Source: an uncultured Granulosicoccaceae bacterium | GTDB taxonomy: Bacteria > Pseudomonadota > Gammaproteobacteria > Granulosicoccales > Granulosicoccaceae | DNA length: 64,000 nt | NCBI GenBank assembly: GCA_938007995.1 | Contig: CALLLW010000002.1 | Span: forward strand, 62,001 to 126,000 | Direction: 5' to 3' | Shown: piece by piece, positions 29,893 through 38,207 of the stretch | Numbering within the stretch: position 1 is the first letter of the stretch | Layout of the letters: the number at the start of each line of letters is the position of its first letter | The notes under the pieces: model-generated | The model's database searches: none | The model's input: only the letters and a program-made list of their open reading frames with translations | Told to the model about the DNA's origin: nothing | Program-made: the position numbers and the translations under genes

Positions 29893-29986
29893 TTGGTAAA
29901 TCCCGGATATATGTATCAATTCTTAGGAAAATTAGGGTCTGACAGCGATAAATATCTGGAGTCTAAAGACCAACTATTCAATATTC

Positions 29987-32308
29987 TCATGCAGGTTCAG
30001 CAATACCTGAGGGTATCGCTTTGTGCTGATCCTTATCCAGCCACATAAGAAGCGGTGGCAGAAAAAAGAAATCGACAAAAAGTGCCAGACAGATTGTGAT
30101 AGCGGTCATCAATCCCATGTCTGCATTCAGTGAAAAACTCGATTGTGCCAGTATCATAAAGCCCGCGGTTAAAATAACTGTTGTGATTAGCAGTGCTTCA
30201 CCGACCGTATTAAATGCGTAGCGAATCGCCTCATCGGTGTTGAAGCCTTTCTCCCTTTTGGCTCGCAGATATTTGCTCAGAAAATGAATCGTATCATCCA
30301 CGACAATGCCAAGTGTCATGGCGATAACCACTGATACAGAGAGTCCGACCTGACCGTTGAATATTGCCCAGATACCAAAAGCCATACCTGCGGGTACCAG
30401 GTTGGGGATCAGGCTTAGCAAACCATGTTTAACCGAGCGCAATGAGACCAGCAATATCAATGAGATTAACACCAGCGCAATCAGTGTTCCGCTGAGCATA
30501 CTGTTAATATTGCGCTTCGATATATGACTGAACATGATCGTCGGGCTGGATCCGGCGCTGATCAGATCAGGTGTATTGTTGGTCATCCACTCGTTGGCGC
30601 TGTTTTCAAAATCAAGCGTTTCTTTGGTCGAAAGATTCTGCAGTGTTGCAGTCAGTCTGGTGGCTGACTTGTCTATGTTGATCTGATTATTCAGATCAAG
30701 TCCGTAGGGTAGAGACATTTCATATAGCAGCAGGTACTGCGCGGAAAGCTCCTTGTCTTCCGGTAGTCTGTAATAGGACTCGTCATCACCATGCATGTTT
30801 TTGTTCAGGCGGCGGAATGTTTCGCTGACAGAATTAACGTGTTGAACTTCGGGCTGGTCCTGTAACCAGAGCTCAAAGGCCTCAAGTTGTGAAAGATAAG
30901 CCGGCGCATTGATACCACTCTCTGTTTGCGAGTCTATCGAATAGTCAATGAAATACATGCCTGTGAGTCTTTCACTGATTTTGTCTGTGTCACGGCGAAA
31001 CTCAAGCGAGTCGTCGAAGTATTTGACGAATTCATCGTTAAGCTCATTGCGTGGCACCATCGCAATCAGTGTGACAATAAACAGTCCAACAGACACCAAT
31101 AGCAACTTTTGATTGTGTATTGAAAAATTCGCCAGCCGCTCCATCAAGCCAGCTCTGGTGCCTGTTTTTACCGCAGGTGGCTTAATTGGCAGCACTGCAG
31201 TTAGCGCCGGTAAAAAGAATATAGACAATACAAACGCGTAGAACACACCAATCGCCGTGATTGTTCCAAGATCATGGAACGGTGGCGAGTCACTGAAGTT
31301 CATGCTCAAAAAACCGATCGCGGTGGTCACAGAGGTAAGAAAAATCGGGTTAAAGTTGACCCGAACACTTTCGCGTATGGCTGTGACCTTATCGTTACCG
31401 GCTCGCATCTGCTGAAAGAAGGTCACCAGATAGTGAACACAATCGGCGACCGCCAGAGTGAGAATCAGGGTTGGTGCATTGATCGAGGGGGGGGTGAGTA
31501 CAATTCCCATCCATCCGGCGGTGCCCATAGCCGCGATGATAGACATTAGCATCACCAGCACAGAGCCAACGGTTCCCCAGAAGCTGCGGGTCAACAGCAT
31601 GAAGCCGAGCAGTATGATCGCGAAAGCTGCCGGAATCAGCGTTGTCATGTCTTTGATCGACGCTTCGGCAAACGCCTTGTTCATTGGAACAACACCGGTT
31701 CTGGCTGTTGTCAGGTTAGGGTATCGGGACTCGATGTCGGCCAGCATGTCATCAATATGCTGCATAATCTCAAACGGTACCTGATCTGCATTTTCGGCAG
31801 GTAGCTCGAAGCTTATGTTGATGCCTGTGACATCTGCCGCGGGTGACAGTAATCGATTGACCAGCAACGGCTGCGCCATGGCTATATTTTTAATCTCTGC
31901 CAACTCGCTTTCACTGATACTGGCTGGATCTTCTATCAGGTCTTCAACGGTTAAATCGTCTTCCTCAGCGTAGGTGTATTGAAAGTTGCTGAGTGAGTCT
32001 ACCCGAGTGGAGTAGGGGGTGTTCCATGCGGCGTCAGTTAGTTCGGTGATAGCCTGAAGAGTTTCTGTGCTGAATACCTGACCATCTTCCGGCGTCAGCA
32101 TAATCAAGGCGTTGTCGTTCTTGGTGTATATCTCCTGCAGGTTCTTGAAAGCCGCCAGCTGCGGGTTGGATTCACCGAAAAAAACTTCGTAGTCGTTGGT
32201 CAGTGACAGAAATCTAGCGCCAGACCCCAGAGCACCCACGACTAACACGGTAAGTAAAATAGCCAGCCAACGAAATTTGACCAACAACTGTGCGTAGCGC
32301 TCCAGCAT
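29987..32308 (-). CDS. RND-superfamily (MMPL-type) exporter
   Basis: A 773-residue inner-membrane transporter with two repeats of one plus five membrane helices and two large periplasmic domains (about residues 40-215 and 420-610). Helix 4-like segments LTLAVADCVHYLVTFF and MTLGIVVDDTIHFLSKYL carry the acidic residues expected for proton coupling. The architecture matches hydrophobe/MMPL exporters rather than tripartite drug pumps. It is the first gene of the leftward exporter, LolA-like, barrel operon. The likely role is moving a lipid or hydrophobic molecule toward the outer membrane. Confidence 0.88.
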   Translation of the reverse strand: MLERYAQLLVKFRWLAILLTVLVVGALGSGARFLSLTNDYEVFFGESNPQLAAFKNLQEIYTKNDNALIMLTPEDGQVFSTETLQAITELTDAAWNTPYSTRVDSLSNFQYTYAEEDDLTVEDLIEDPASISESELAEIKNIAMAQPLLVNRLLSPAADVTGINISFELPAENADQVPFEIMQHIDDMLADIESRYPNLTTARTGVVPMNKAFAEASIKDMTTLIPAAFAIILLGFMLLTRSFWGTVGSVLVMLMSIIAAMGTAGWMGIVLTPPSINAPTLILTLAVADCVHYLVTFFQQMRAGNDKVTAIRESVRVNFNPIFLTSVTTAIGFLSMNFSDSPPFHDLGTITAIGVFYAFVLSIFFLPALTAVLPIKPPAVKTGTRAGLMERLANFSIHNQKLLLVSVGLFIVTLIAMVPRNELNDEFVKYFDDSLEFRRDTDKISERLTGMYFIDYSIDSQTESGINAPAYLSQLEAFELWLQDQPEVQHVNSVSETFRRLNKNMHGDDESYYRLPEDKELSAQYLLLYEMSLPYGLDLNNQINIDKSATRLTATLQNLSTKETLDFENSANEWMTNNTPDLISAGSSPTIMFSHISKRNINSMLSGTLIALVLISLILLVSLRSVKHGLLSLIPNLVPAGMAFGIWAIFNGQVGLSVSVVIAMTLGIVVDDTIHFLSKYLRAKREKGFNTDEAIRYAFNTVGEALLITTVILTAGFMILAQSSFSLNADMGLMTAITICLALFVDFFFLPPLLMWLDKDQHKAIPSGIAEPA

Positions 32309-32644
32309 GGTTTCTGTCCTGAGAAAATGATACAGGCATTGTACAGGACATCATCGTAAGAGTGATCCGCTACGACTGGAAAAATGGTGTTCTTTTATCT
32401 ATCCGGATTAGCACAGTGGGCAGGAGCGAACGACTGCGAGCCCAGCACTTACCACTGACGGTAGGTTTTATTTTCTACTGAAAGATCGGGTGGGTCGGCA
32501 AGGTGTGACGAGGCGGTGAGTAAACAGTGACTGTCATGTAATTCGTTGCATCGAATGCAGACAACAAACGACGACACTGCAGCAAGCCGTCACGGTGTTT
32601 TCTGTAGATGGCGGTCGCGGCTCAACCGCTGGTGCTGGTTTGTA
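32309..32644. other. 336-base gap: exporter promoter side and end of the diguanylate cyclase gene
   Basis: No convincing gene on either strand. It separates the 3' end of the REC-GGDEF-EAL gene from the start of the exporter operon, both leftward. It must contain the exporter promoter and possibly a terminator. I see only a weak GCGGT/ACCGC stem near 32611-32629 without a T tract. Nothing else stands out. Confidence 0.5.
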
Positions 32645-34777
32645 TCAGGCGGCTTTTCTGGTTTCGGACTGCCGCGAACGCACCCATTTCGCAAAGTCTT
32701 CGCAGGCCATCGGTTTACTGATTAGATAGCCCTGAACCTCATCGCACTTTTCAGCATGCAGGAACCCAAGCTGCTCTTCGGTCTCCACGCCTTCTGCAAC
32801 CACTGTCAAATCAAGATTGTGGGCCAAAGTGATCATTGAGGTAACGATTGCTGCATCACCCGGATCGGTTGTCAGGTCTTTAACGAACGATTGATCAATC
32901 TTGAGTTTGTCTACCGGCAACCGCTTCAAATAACTTAAAGAGGAAAAGCCTGTGCCAAAGTCATCGATTGATACGTGCAGCCCGAGGTCTTTGAGTGCCT
33001 GCAGAATTTTGATACCGCGTTCAACATCCTGCATTAACAGGCTCTCGGTCAATTCAATTTCGAGGTAGGCAGGATTCAACCCGGTTCGTTCAAGGGTTTC
33101 CTTTATCACCTGGGCCATGTCAGTTCGAACCAGTTGTATAGCAGAGCAGTTTACGGCCATGATGAATGGTTGTATGCCCTGATCCAGCCACTCAACCATT
33201 TGTTGACACGCAGTTTTTAAAACCCATTCACCGATGGGTACGATCAGCCCGGTTTCCTCTGCAAGCGGAATAAAGTCAGCGGGGCTGACTCTGCCACGTT
33301 CGGGATGCTGCCATCGGACCAGTGCTTCAAGACCTGCAACCTCACCGGTACTGATATTTACTTTTGGTTGGTATTCCAGATGAAACCCGCCGGATTCCAG
33401 CGATTTTCGCAGGTCACGTTCCATGGCAAATCTTTCCAGCGCGAGCTGATGAATGCTCTGTGAATAGAACTGGTATCCGTTACGACCCTGTTCCTTGGCA
33501 TGGTACATCGCAACGTCGGCGTGTTTAAGTAATTTCTCAGCGGAGTTTCCGTCGTCAGGGAACAGACTTATACCAATGGTGGTGCTTATCGTGACTTCGT
33601 TGCCGTCGAGATTAAAGCTCTCTGATATTGTCTGGCAGATGCGCCGTGCAACATATGCTGCATCTTCAACACGATCAACAAAATCCACCAGTACAACAAA
33701 TTCGTCACCACCGAGGCGTGCAATCACTTCGGTATTGTTACTCACAGGCTCAATGCCTGCGCCAATTGAAGGTCTTTGTCGAATAGCCTGGGTTAATCGC
33801 GCAGATACCTGCCTGAGCAGAAGATCACCGGCATTGTGCCCGAGGGTATCGTTGACCTGTTTAAAATGATCAAGGTCGAGAAACAGCAGCGCAAACTTGG
33901 TGTTCTTTTGAGCGCTGCGCTTTTGTGCCAGCGCGATCATATCGTACAGGTGAGCACGATTCGGTAGACCGGTCACCAGATCGTAGTACGCAAGATTGTG
34001 TATCTGCTCTTCTGCGTTGGTGCGCTCGGTAATGTCCTGAATAGTGCCAACCATCAGGTGGCCTGATTCAGGTTCTGCCTCCACGTGAATGATACGTGTG
34101 TCGCCGTCATCACAACCGATAACACGAAACTCAAAGTTAAATCGTCCGGCGTCTGCTTTGGCTCGTTCCAGTATTCCTGCAACATGCCCGCGGTCGTCTG
34201 CAGTGACAGCGTCAAGAAAGCTGCTGAGCTTGTTTCCCAGTGATTCGCACTGCAGGATGTTGCCACACTCACTGGACCATTCAACGTTATCCGTGTCGAG
34301 TGTCCACTCCCAGTGTCCGAGTTTGGCGATACGCTGTGCTTTGCCCAGTCTTATTTGACTGGCTCTGAGGTCATCTGCATTTTTTGCAGATCTCATCATG
34401 TAGCGAACCCGATAGGGCAGTAGATAGAAGTTAATCGGCTTGGTAACAAAGTCCGTGGCACCCGCCTCGTAGGCTTGCTGGATTGACTCTACGTCATCGA
34501 GGCCGGTAATCATAAGAATCGGAACGTGTTCTCCACCTTCACTTGCTCTGATAGCAGCGCAGCTTTCAAAGCCATTCATTTTCGGCATGATGACGTCCAT
34601 CACCACCAGGTCAGGTTTATGTGCGTTGTATTGTGCAACTGCGATTTGTCCGTCAGCCGCTTCGATTACATCAAAGCCAGCAGCACTCAGGGCTTCAGAA
34701 GCCATGAGTAAGCCTGCCATGTCGTCGTCTACGACTAGTACTTTTGGCATTTCCTGCTCGTTGTGATGTTGAGTCAT
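32645..34777 (-). CDS. Response regulator with PAS, GGDEF and EAL domains
   Basis: A 710-residue soluble c-di-GMP enzyme. The N-terminal receiver (residues 12-130) has an acidic pocket DDD and phospho-acceptor Asp61 in VVMDVIMPKMNG. A PAS-like domain follows (150-255). The GGDEF domain (265-430) has an intact ARLGGDEF. The EAL domain (445-700) has intact LEALVRW, DDFGTGFSS, KIDQSFV and VAEGVE motifs. Both catalytic activities look possible. The position of the RxxD inhibitory site before GGDEF reads SNNT, so product feedback is probably missing. It lies 20 bases after the soluble hybrid kinase gene, which is its likely phospho-donor. Confidence 0.93.
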   Translation of the reverse strand: MTQHHNEQEMPKVLVVDDDMAGLLMASEALSAAGFDVIEAADGQIAVAQYNAHKPDLVVMDVIMPKMNGFESCAAIRASEGGEHVPILMITGLDDVESIQQAYEAGATDFVTKPINFYLLPYRVRYMMRSAKNADDLRASQIRLGKAQRIAKLGHWEWTLDTDNVEWSSECGNILQCESLGNKLSSFLDAVTADDRGHVAGILERAKADAGRFNFEFRVIGCDDGDTRIIHVEAEPESGHLMVGTIQDITERTNAEEQIHNLAYYDLVTGLPNRAHLYDMIALAQKRSAQKNTKFALLFLDLDHFKQVNDTLGHNAGDLLLRQVSARLTQAIRQRPSIGAGIEPVSNNTEVIARLGGDEFVVLVDFVDRVEDAAYVARRICQTISESFNLDGNEVTISTTIGISLFPDDGNSAEKLLKHADVAMYHAKEQGRNGYQFYSQSIHQLALERFAMERDLRKSLESGGFHLEYQPKVNISTGEVAGLEALVRWQHPERGRVSPADFIPLAEETGLIVPIGEWVLKTACQQMVEWLDQGIQPFIMAVNCSAIQLVRTDMAQVIKETLERTGLNPAYLEIELTESLLMQDVERGIKILQALKDLGLHVSIDDFGTGFSSLSYLKRLPVDKLKIDQSFVKDLTTDPGDAAIVTSMITLAHNLDLTVVAEGVETEEQLGFLHAEKCDEVQGYLISKPMACEDFAKWVRSRQSETRKAA

Positions 34778-34797
34778 ACTGCTAAGCCGTGGTTGCT

Positions 34798-36864
34798 TTA
34801 AGCGTACTGCTTTATTTGATCGACGACAGATGTAAAGCCGGAAGATAGAGTTTTTATATCTTCAGAAGTCTCACCGAGCTGATTAGTGCTCGCTTTGCTT
34901 TCGACACGTCCGCATACTTCTGCCAGTCCTGAAGCGCCTACATAGGCACTACTTGATTTCAAGGTGTGAGCTGCCATTTTGACTTTGTCGCAATCGTTAG
35001 CGGCAACACCTTCCTGAATTGCAGAGATTAGCTCTGGTGATTTCTCAATGTACATATTGACAATACGAGCTAATATGTCCGGTTGTCCTGGTCTTTGCAG
35101 CGACTTGATAGCGTTCAGCGCTGTTTCATCTATTTCTATATTCATGTGGTTTTCAGAGGAGTATTGACTGGGTTCGATGGTTTCGTAGTCGTTGTTGTTA
35201 CACAGGTTGTTTGGTGTTTTGGTAACCCACTGTTCAACAACCCGTGACAGGTCGGTTGGATAGATTGGTTTACTCAAATAGTCGTTCATGCCTGCTTCTA
35301 TGCACAGATCTTTGTCGCTCTGCATGCAGTTAGCCGTCAATGCTATGATTGGCGTATTGATATTCTTTTCCCGCATGGTTCTGGTGGCATTGAAGCCATC
35401 CATAACAGGCATCTGGCAATCCATCAGTACCAGATCGATATTGTCGTTCTGCAGAATACTGTCAACTGCCTCTGCGCCATTGTTTGCTACCACAACTTCA
35501 TAACCCATCGATTCAAGCATGGTTGTGGCTACTTCCTGATTAATCGGGTCATCTTCTGTAAGGAGAATGCGTGTTGTACGATTGGGTGCCGGTATGCGTG
35601 TAGATTGCTTTTCGCTGTGAATAACGCTATTGATTGTTTCATAAAGCAAAGCCTGTCTTGCAGGCTTAAGCATGGATTTCGCAATGCCACGTTGCTCGAG
35701 ATCGGACTGACTCAAATCCACCACAGAGGAAGTGAGCAACATTAGACGCAGGTGCGCAGCGTAATCTTTGCTTTGAATATGTTGAGCGAGCTCCAAACCA
35801 TCCATATTCGGCATATTGAGATCAAGAATAGCCAGTTGAAATGGCTGTTCCTCAGCTGCTGCTGAATCGAGCATTTTTAGTGCGTCTTCACCGGAGTTCG
35901 CACATTCCACCTGTAACTCCCATTGTTGCAACTGCAGGGACAGGATCTCGAGGTTTGTTTCTGTGTCGTCAACGATCAGCACTCTTGTTCCCTGCAACAG
36001 ATTCTTACCAATCTCGTTGATAGCGCTATTACTGGCTTCCTTGAATTTAAGGCTGAAGGCAAAGCATGATCCCTGTCCCGGGCTGCTCTGCATGGCGATT
36101 TCGCCCTGCATCAGGTTGGCCAATTGGTTGGCTATGGCAAGCCCGAGTCCGGTGCCCCCATGCTTTCTGGTGCTGGAACCATCAGCTTGCGCAAAAGACT
36201 TAAAGATCTCTGCCTGCAGTTCTGGTGCTATACCGGCTCCTGTGTCCTGAACCGCAACAGTGTGCTTACTGCTTTGTGGATCAACGGTTGTTGTGATTAC
36301 TATTTCGCCGGAATCGGTGAACTTGACAGCGTTGTCCACCAGGTTGGAGATAATCTGACGCACTCGAAACTCATCGCCGATCACCGGCTGATGGAGTGTG
36401 TCTTCAGCGACAAACCGCAACGTAATACCTTTAGCATTGGCCTTGCTTTCATAATGGCTGCAGATATCGTGAATCATTTTTTGCAACAGGAAGACGTTTT
36501 CTTCGAGTGCCAGCTTGCCATGATGCAAGCTGGAGAAGTCCAGCATGTTATTAACCACGAACAGTAACGACTCTGTTGAGCGGGCGATTGAACTTGTAAA
36601 GTTTCTCTGCTTTTCAGTGAGTCTGGTGTCGTTTAACAGCTCGGTCATCCCAAGAATGCCGTTGATAGGTGTGCGAATCTCATGGCTGATATTCGCTAGA
36701 AACTGGTTTTTCAGTTTCCCCGCCACCAGTGCTTCGTTCTGTGCAGTGGATAATTCTGTTTCTAGCGAGCGTAGTGCTTTTTGCAGACGTGCAATTTCTC
36801 TTTCTGCAGTGTCTGCGCGTCGCTCCAGTTCCGCCAGGCTATCTAGGTTTTGATCGTCGCTCAT
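34798..36864 (-). CDS. Soluble hybrid histidine kinase with two receivers and HPt
   Basis: A 688-residue protein with no membrane segment. A coiled coil (residues 5-55) leads into HisKA (H in FLANISHEIRTPINGILG), then HATPase (VDNAVKFTDSG, GGTGLGLAIANQL), then receiver 1 (RVLIVDDTETN, LAILDLNMPNMDG), receiver 2 (RILLTEDDPIN, LVLMDCQMPVMDG) and a C-terminal HPt with AAHTLKSSSAYVGA. Every phospho-site appears intact. It lacks its own sensor domain, so input must come from a partner or the coiled coil. It is divergent from the PhnD-like/membrane-kinase genes and co-directional with the GGDEF-EAL gene. Confidence 0.93.
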   Translation of the reverse strand: MSDDQNLDSLAELERRADTAEREIARLQKALRSLETELSTAQNEALVAGKLKNQFLANISHEIRTPINGILGMTELLNDTRLTEKQRNFTSSIARSTESLLFVVNNMLDFSSLHHGKLALEENVFLLQKMIHDICSHYESKANAKGITLRFVAEDTLHQPVIGDEFRVRQIISNLVDNAVKFTDSGEIVITTTVDPQSSKHTVAVQDTGAGIAPELQAEIFKSFAQADGSSTRKHGGTGLGLAIANQLANLMQGEIAMQSSPGQGSCFAFSLKFKEASNSAINEIGKNLLQGTRVLIVDDTETNLEILSLQLQQWELQVECANSGEDALKMLDSAAAEEQPFQLAILDLNMPNMDGLELAQHIQSKDYAAHLRLMLLTSSVVDLSQSDLEQRGIAKSMLKPARQALLYETINSVIHSEKQSTRIPAPNRTTRILLTEDDPINQEVATTMLESMGYEVVVANNGAEAVDSILQNDNIDLVLMDCQMPVMDGFNATRTMREKNINTPIIALTANCMQSDKDLCIEAGMNDYLSKPIYPTDLSRVVEQWVTKTPNNLCNNNDYETIEPSQYSSENHMNIEIDETALNAIKSLQRPGQPDILARIVNMYIEKSPELISAIQEGVAANDCDKVKMAAHTLKSSSAYVGASGLAEVCGRVESKASTNQLGETSEDIKTLSSGFTSVVDQIKQYA

Positions 36865-36957
36865 TTATATCCTATCGCTGTCTGGCTATCCATGTATATG
36901 CCAGATGTAGCGTGATCGTGTGTTGGTGTACAGACTGTCTCGACGTTTGCTGGATTT

Positions 36958-37097
36958 ATTTGAGTTGTTGTCTCAAATTATTGATCAAGTGCTGGCAATT
37001 TGAGGTTGGCGGGCGTTCCGGTAAGGAACGGCTCAATAGATTTGTACTGTTGCCGACACAGCGGGGGCAAGCAAAAAAGTGCGGCAGCGCTTTTTTC
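36958..37097 (+). ncRNA. Candidate structured RNA or leader in a divergent intergenic region
   Basis: Three successive stem-loops are visible in the 300-base gap. ATTTGAG/CTCAAAT with a 7-base loop lies at 36958-36978, CGTTCC/GGAACG with a 5-base loop at 37014-37030, and a terminator-like hairpin ending in six T at 37073-37096. This order (stems, then a U-tracted hairpin) is what a small RNA or an attenuated 5' leader looks like. It matches no riboswitch class I recognise. The phnD-like start is 68 bases beyond the last hairpin. Whether it is transcribed is unknown. Confidence 0.4.
37073..37096 (+). terminator. Terminator-like hairpin upstream of the PhnD-like gene
   Basis: A six-A run, then GTGC, pairs with GCGC and a six-T run (one G-T wobble) around the loop GGCA. 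The symmetric A and T tracts make it potentially functional in both directions. It lies between divergent genes rather than after one, so it would act as an attenuator for the rightward genes or the end of a small RNA. Confidence 0.65.
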
Positions 37098-37164
37098 TGT
37101 ATAGCCGGGTTGTCAAAGCTGGTATCTGAAACCGTAACAAGCCTGCACACTAAGCGGAAGAAAA

Positions 37165-38130
37165 ATGAAAGATATTTTCAAAAAGACGGCAGGTTATGCT
37201 GGAATAAGCCTGTTGGTCTTGGCCGGTAGCGCGTTTGCGAACAACTTAAACGACGATCGCATCACATTAAGCATTGGTCTCAATACCTCAAGCAAACCAT
37301 CTGCGATGGTAAAAAAATTCAAGCCTGTGGTGTCTTTACTGGAAAAGAAAGTCGCACAGAAGCTCGGCAAACCGGTGCAGATCAGAATGCAGATTGCCAA
37401 GGACTCTAATAAAGGTATAGAGAACCTTGCAAGCGGAAAAGTTGACTTTGCGCGCTTTGGTCCAGCCACCTACGTGGAAGCCAAAACCGAGAACCCTCAA
37501 ATACAGATTCTGGCGATTGAAAGTCGGAATCGCACAATCTCGAGCAACGGGATAATTGCCACTGGACTGCATAGTTCCATTCGCACACTTGCTGACCTGA
37601 AAGGAAAATCATTTGCGTTTGGCAGTGAGCAGTCAACAAGTGGACGTTTTATGGTGCAGCAGTTTCTGCTGAGAAATGGTATTGCTGCAAAGGATCTTAG
37701 TCGTTATGAGTATCTGGGCCGCCATGACATTGTTGGCGCCAAGGTAAGTAATGGTGATTTTTCAGCAGGTGCCATGTCGGAATCAACGTTTAGATTGTTG
37801 CTTACAGAAGGCGAAAAAATCAGAGAGTTGGCAAGATTTCCGACAGTGTCGAACCCGTGGGTGGCGCGTGCCGGAATTGATCCTTCAGTGCACAGCGCGC
37901 TGAAAATCAGTTTAATGGAAATCAGTAATTCCGATGTGGCGTTACCACTGGAGTTTAATGGATTTGTTGAAGGCAACGACAGGGACTATCGTGTAATCGC
38001 TGATTCGATGAGCAATAATCACCGTTTTTTTGACGATAATAATAGAAAGTCCGTTGAATGGGTTCTTGCGACGAGCAAGAAAATCAATAATGTTGGCGGT
38101 AAAAATATTCCTGCAGACTCCGGTAACTAG
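37165..38130 (+). CDS. PhnD-like periplasmic binding protein
   Basis: A 321-residue exported protein of the PhnD/phosphite-binding group. The signal peptide (GISLLVLAGSAFA, cleavage near residue 25) precedes a Venus-flytrap body (VSLLEKKVAQKLGKPVQIRM, ASGKVDFARFGPATYVEA, FAFGSEQSTSGRFMVQQFLL). No ABC permease or ATPase accompanies it. Instead the membrane hybrid kinase starts 77 bases downstream, so it more likely presents a ligand to that sensor than feeds a transporter. The ligand is unknown; the family includes binders of phosphonates, phosphite and other small anions. Confidence 0.82.
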   Translation: MKDIFKKTAGYAGISLLVLAGSAFANNLNDDRITLSIGLNTSSKPSAMVKKFKPVVSLLEKKVAQKLGKPVQIRMQIAKDSNKGIENLASGKVDFARFGPATYVEAKTENPQIQILAIESRNRTISSNGIIATGLHSSIRTLADLKGKSFAFGSEQSTSGRFMVQQFLLRNGIAAKDLSRYEYLGRHDIVGAKVSNGDFSAGAMSESTFRLLLTEGEKIRELARFPTVSNPWVARAGIDPSVHSALKISLMEISNSDVALPLEFNGFVEGNDRDYRVIADSMSNNHRFFDDNNRKSVEWVLATSKKINNVGGKNIPADSGN

Positions 38131-38207
38131 AATCCGGCTGTGGTAATCAGTTTGTAGGCAATTGTGTACAAAAAAGAAAAAAGCACAATTGATATTCGGA
38201 GTGGAAG

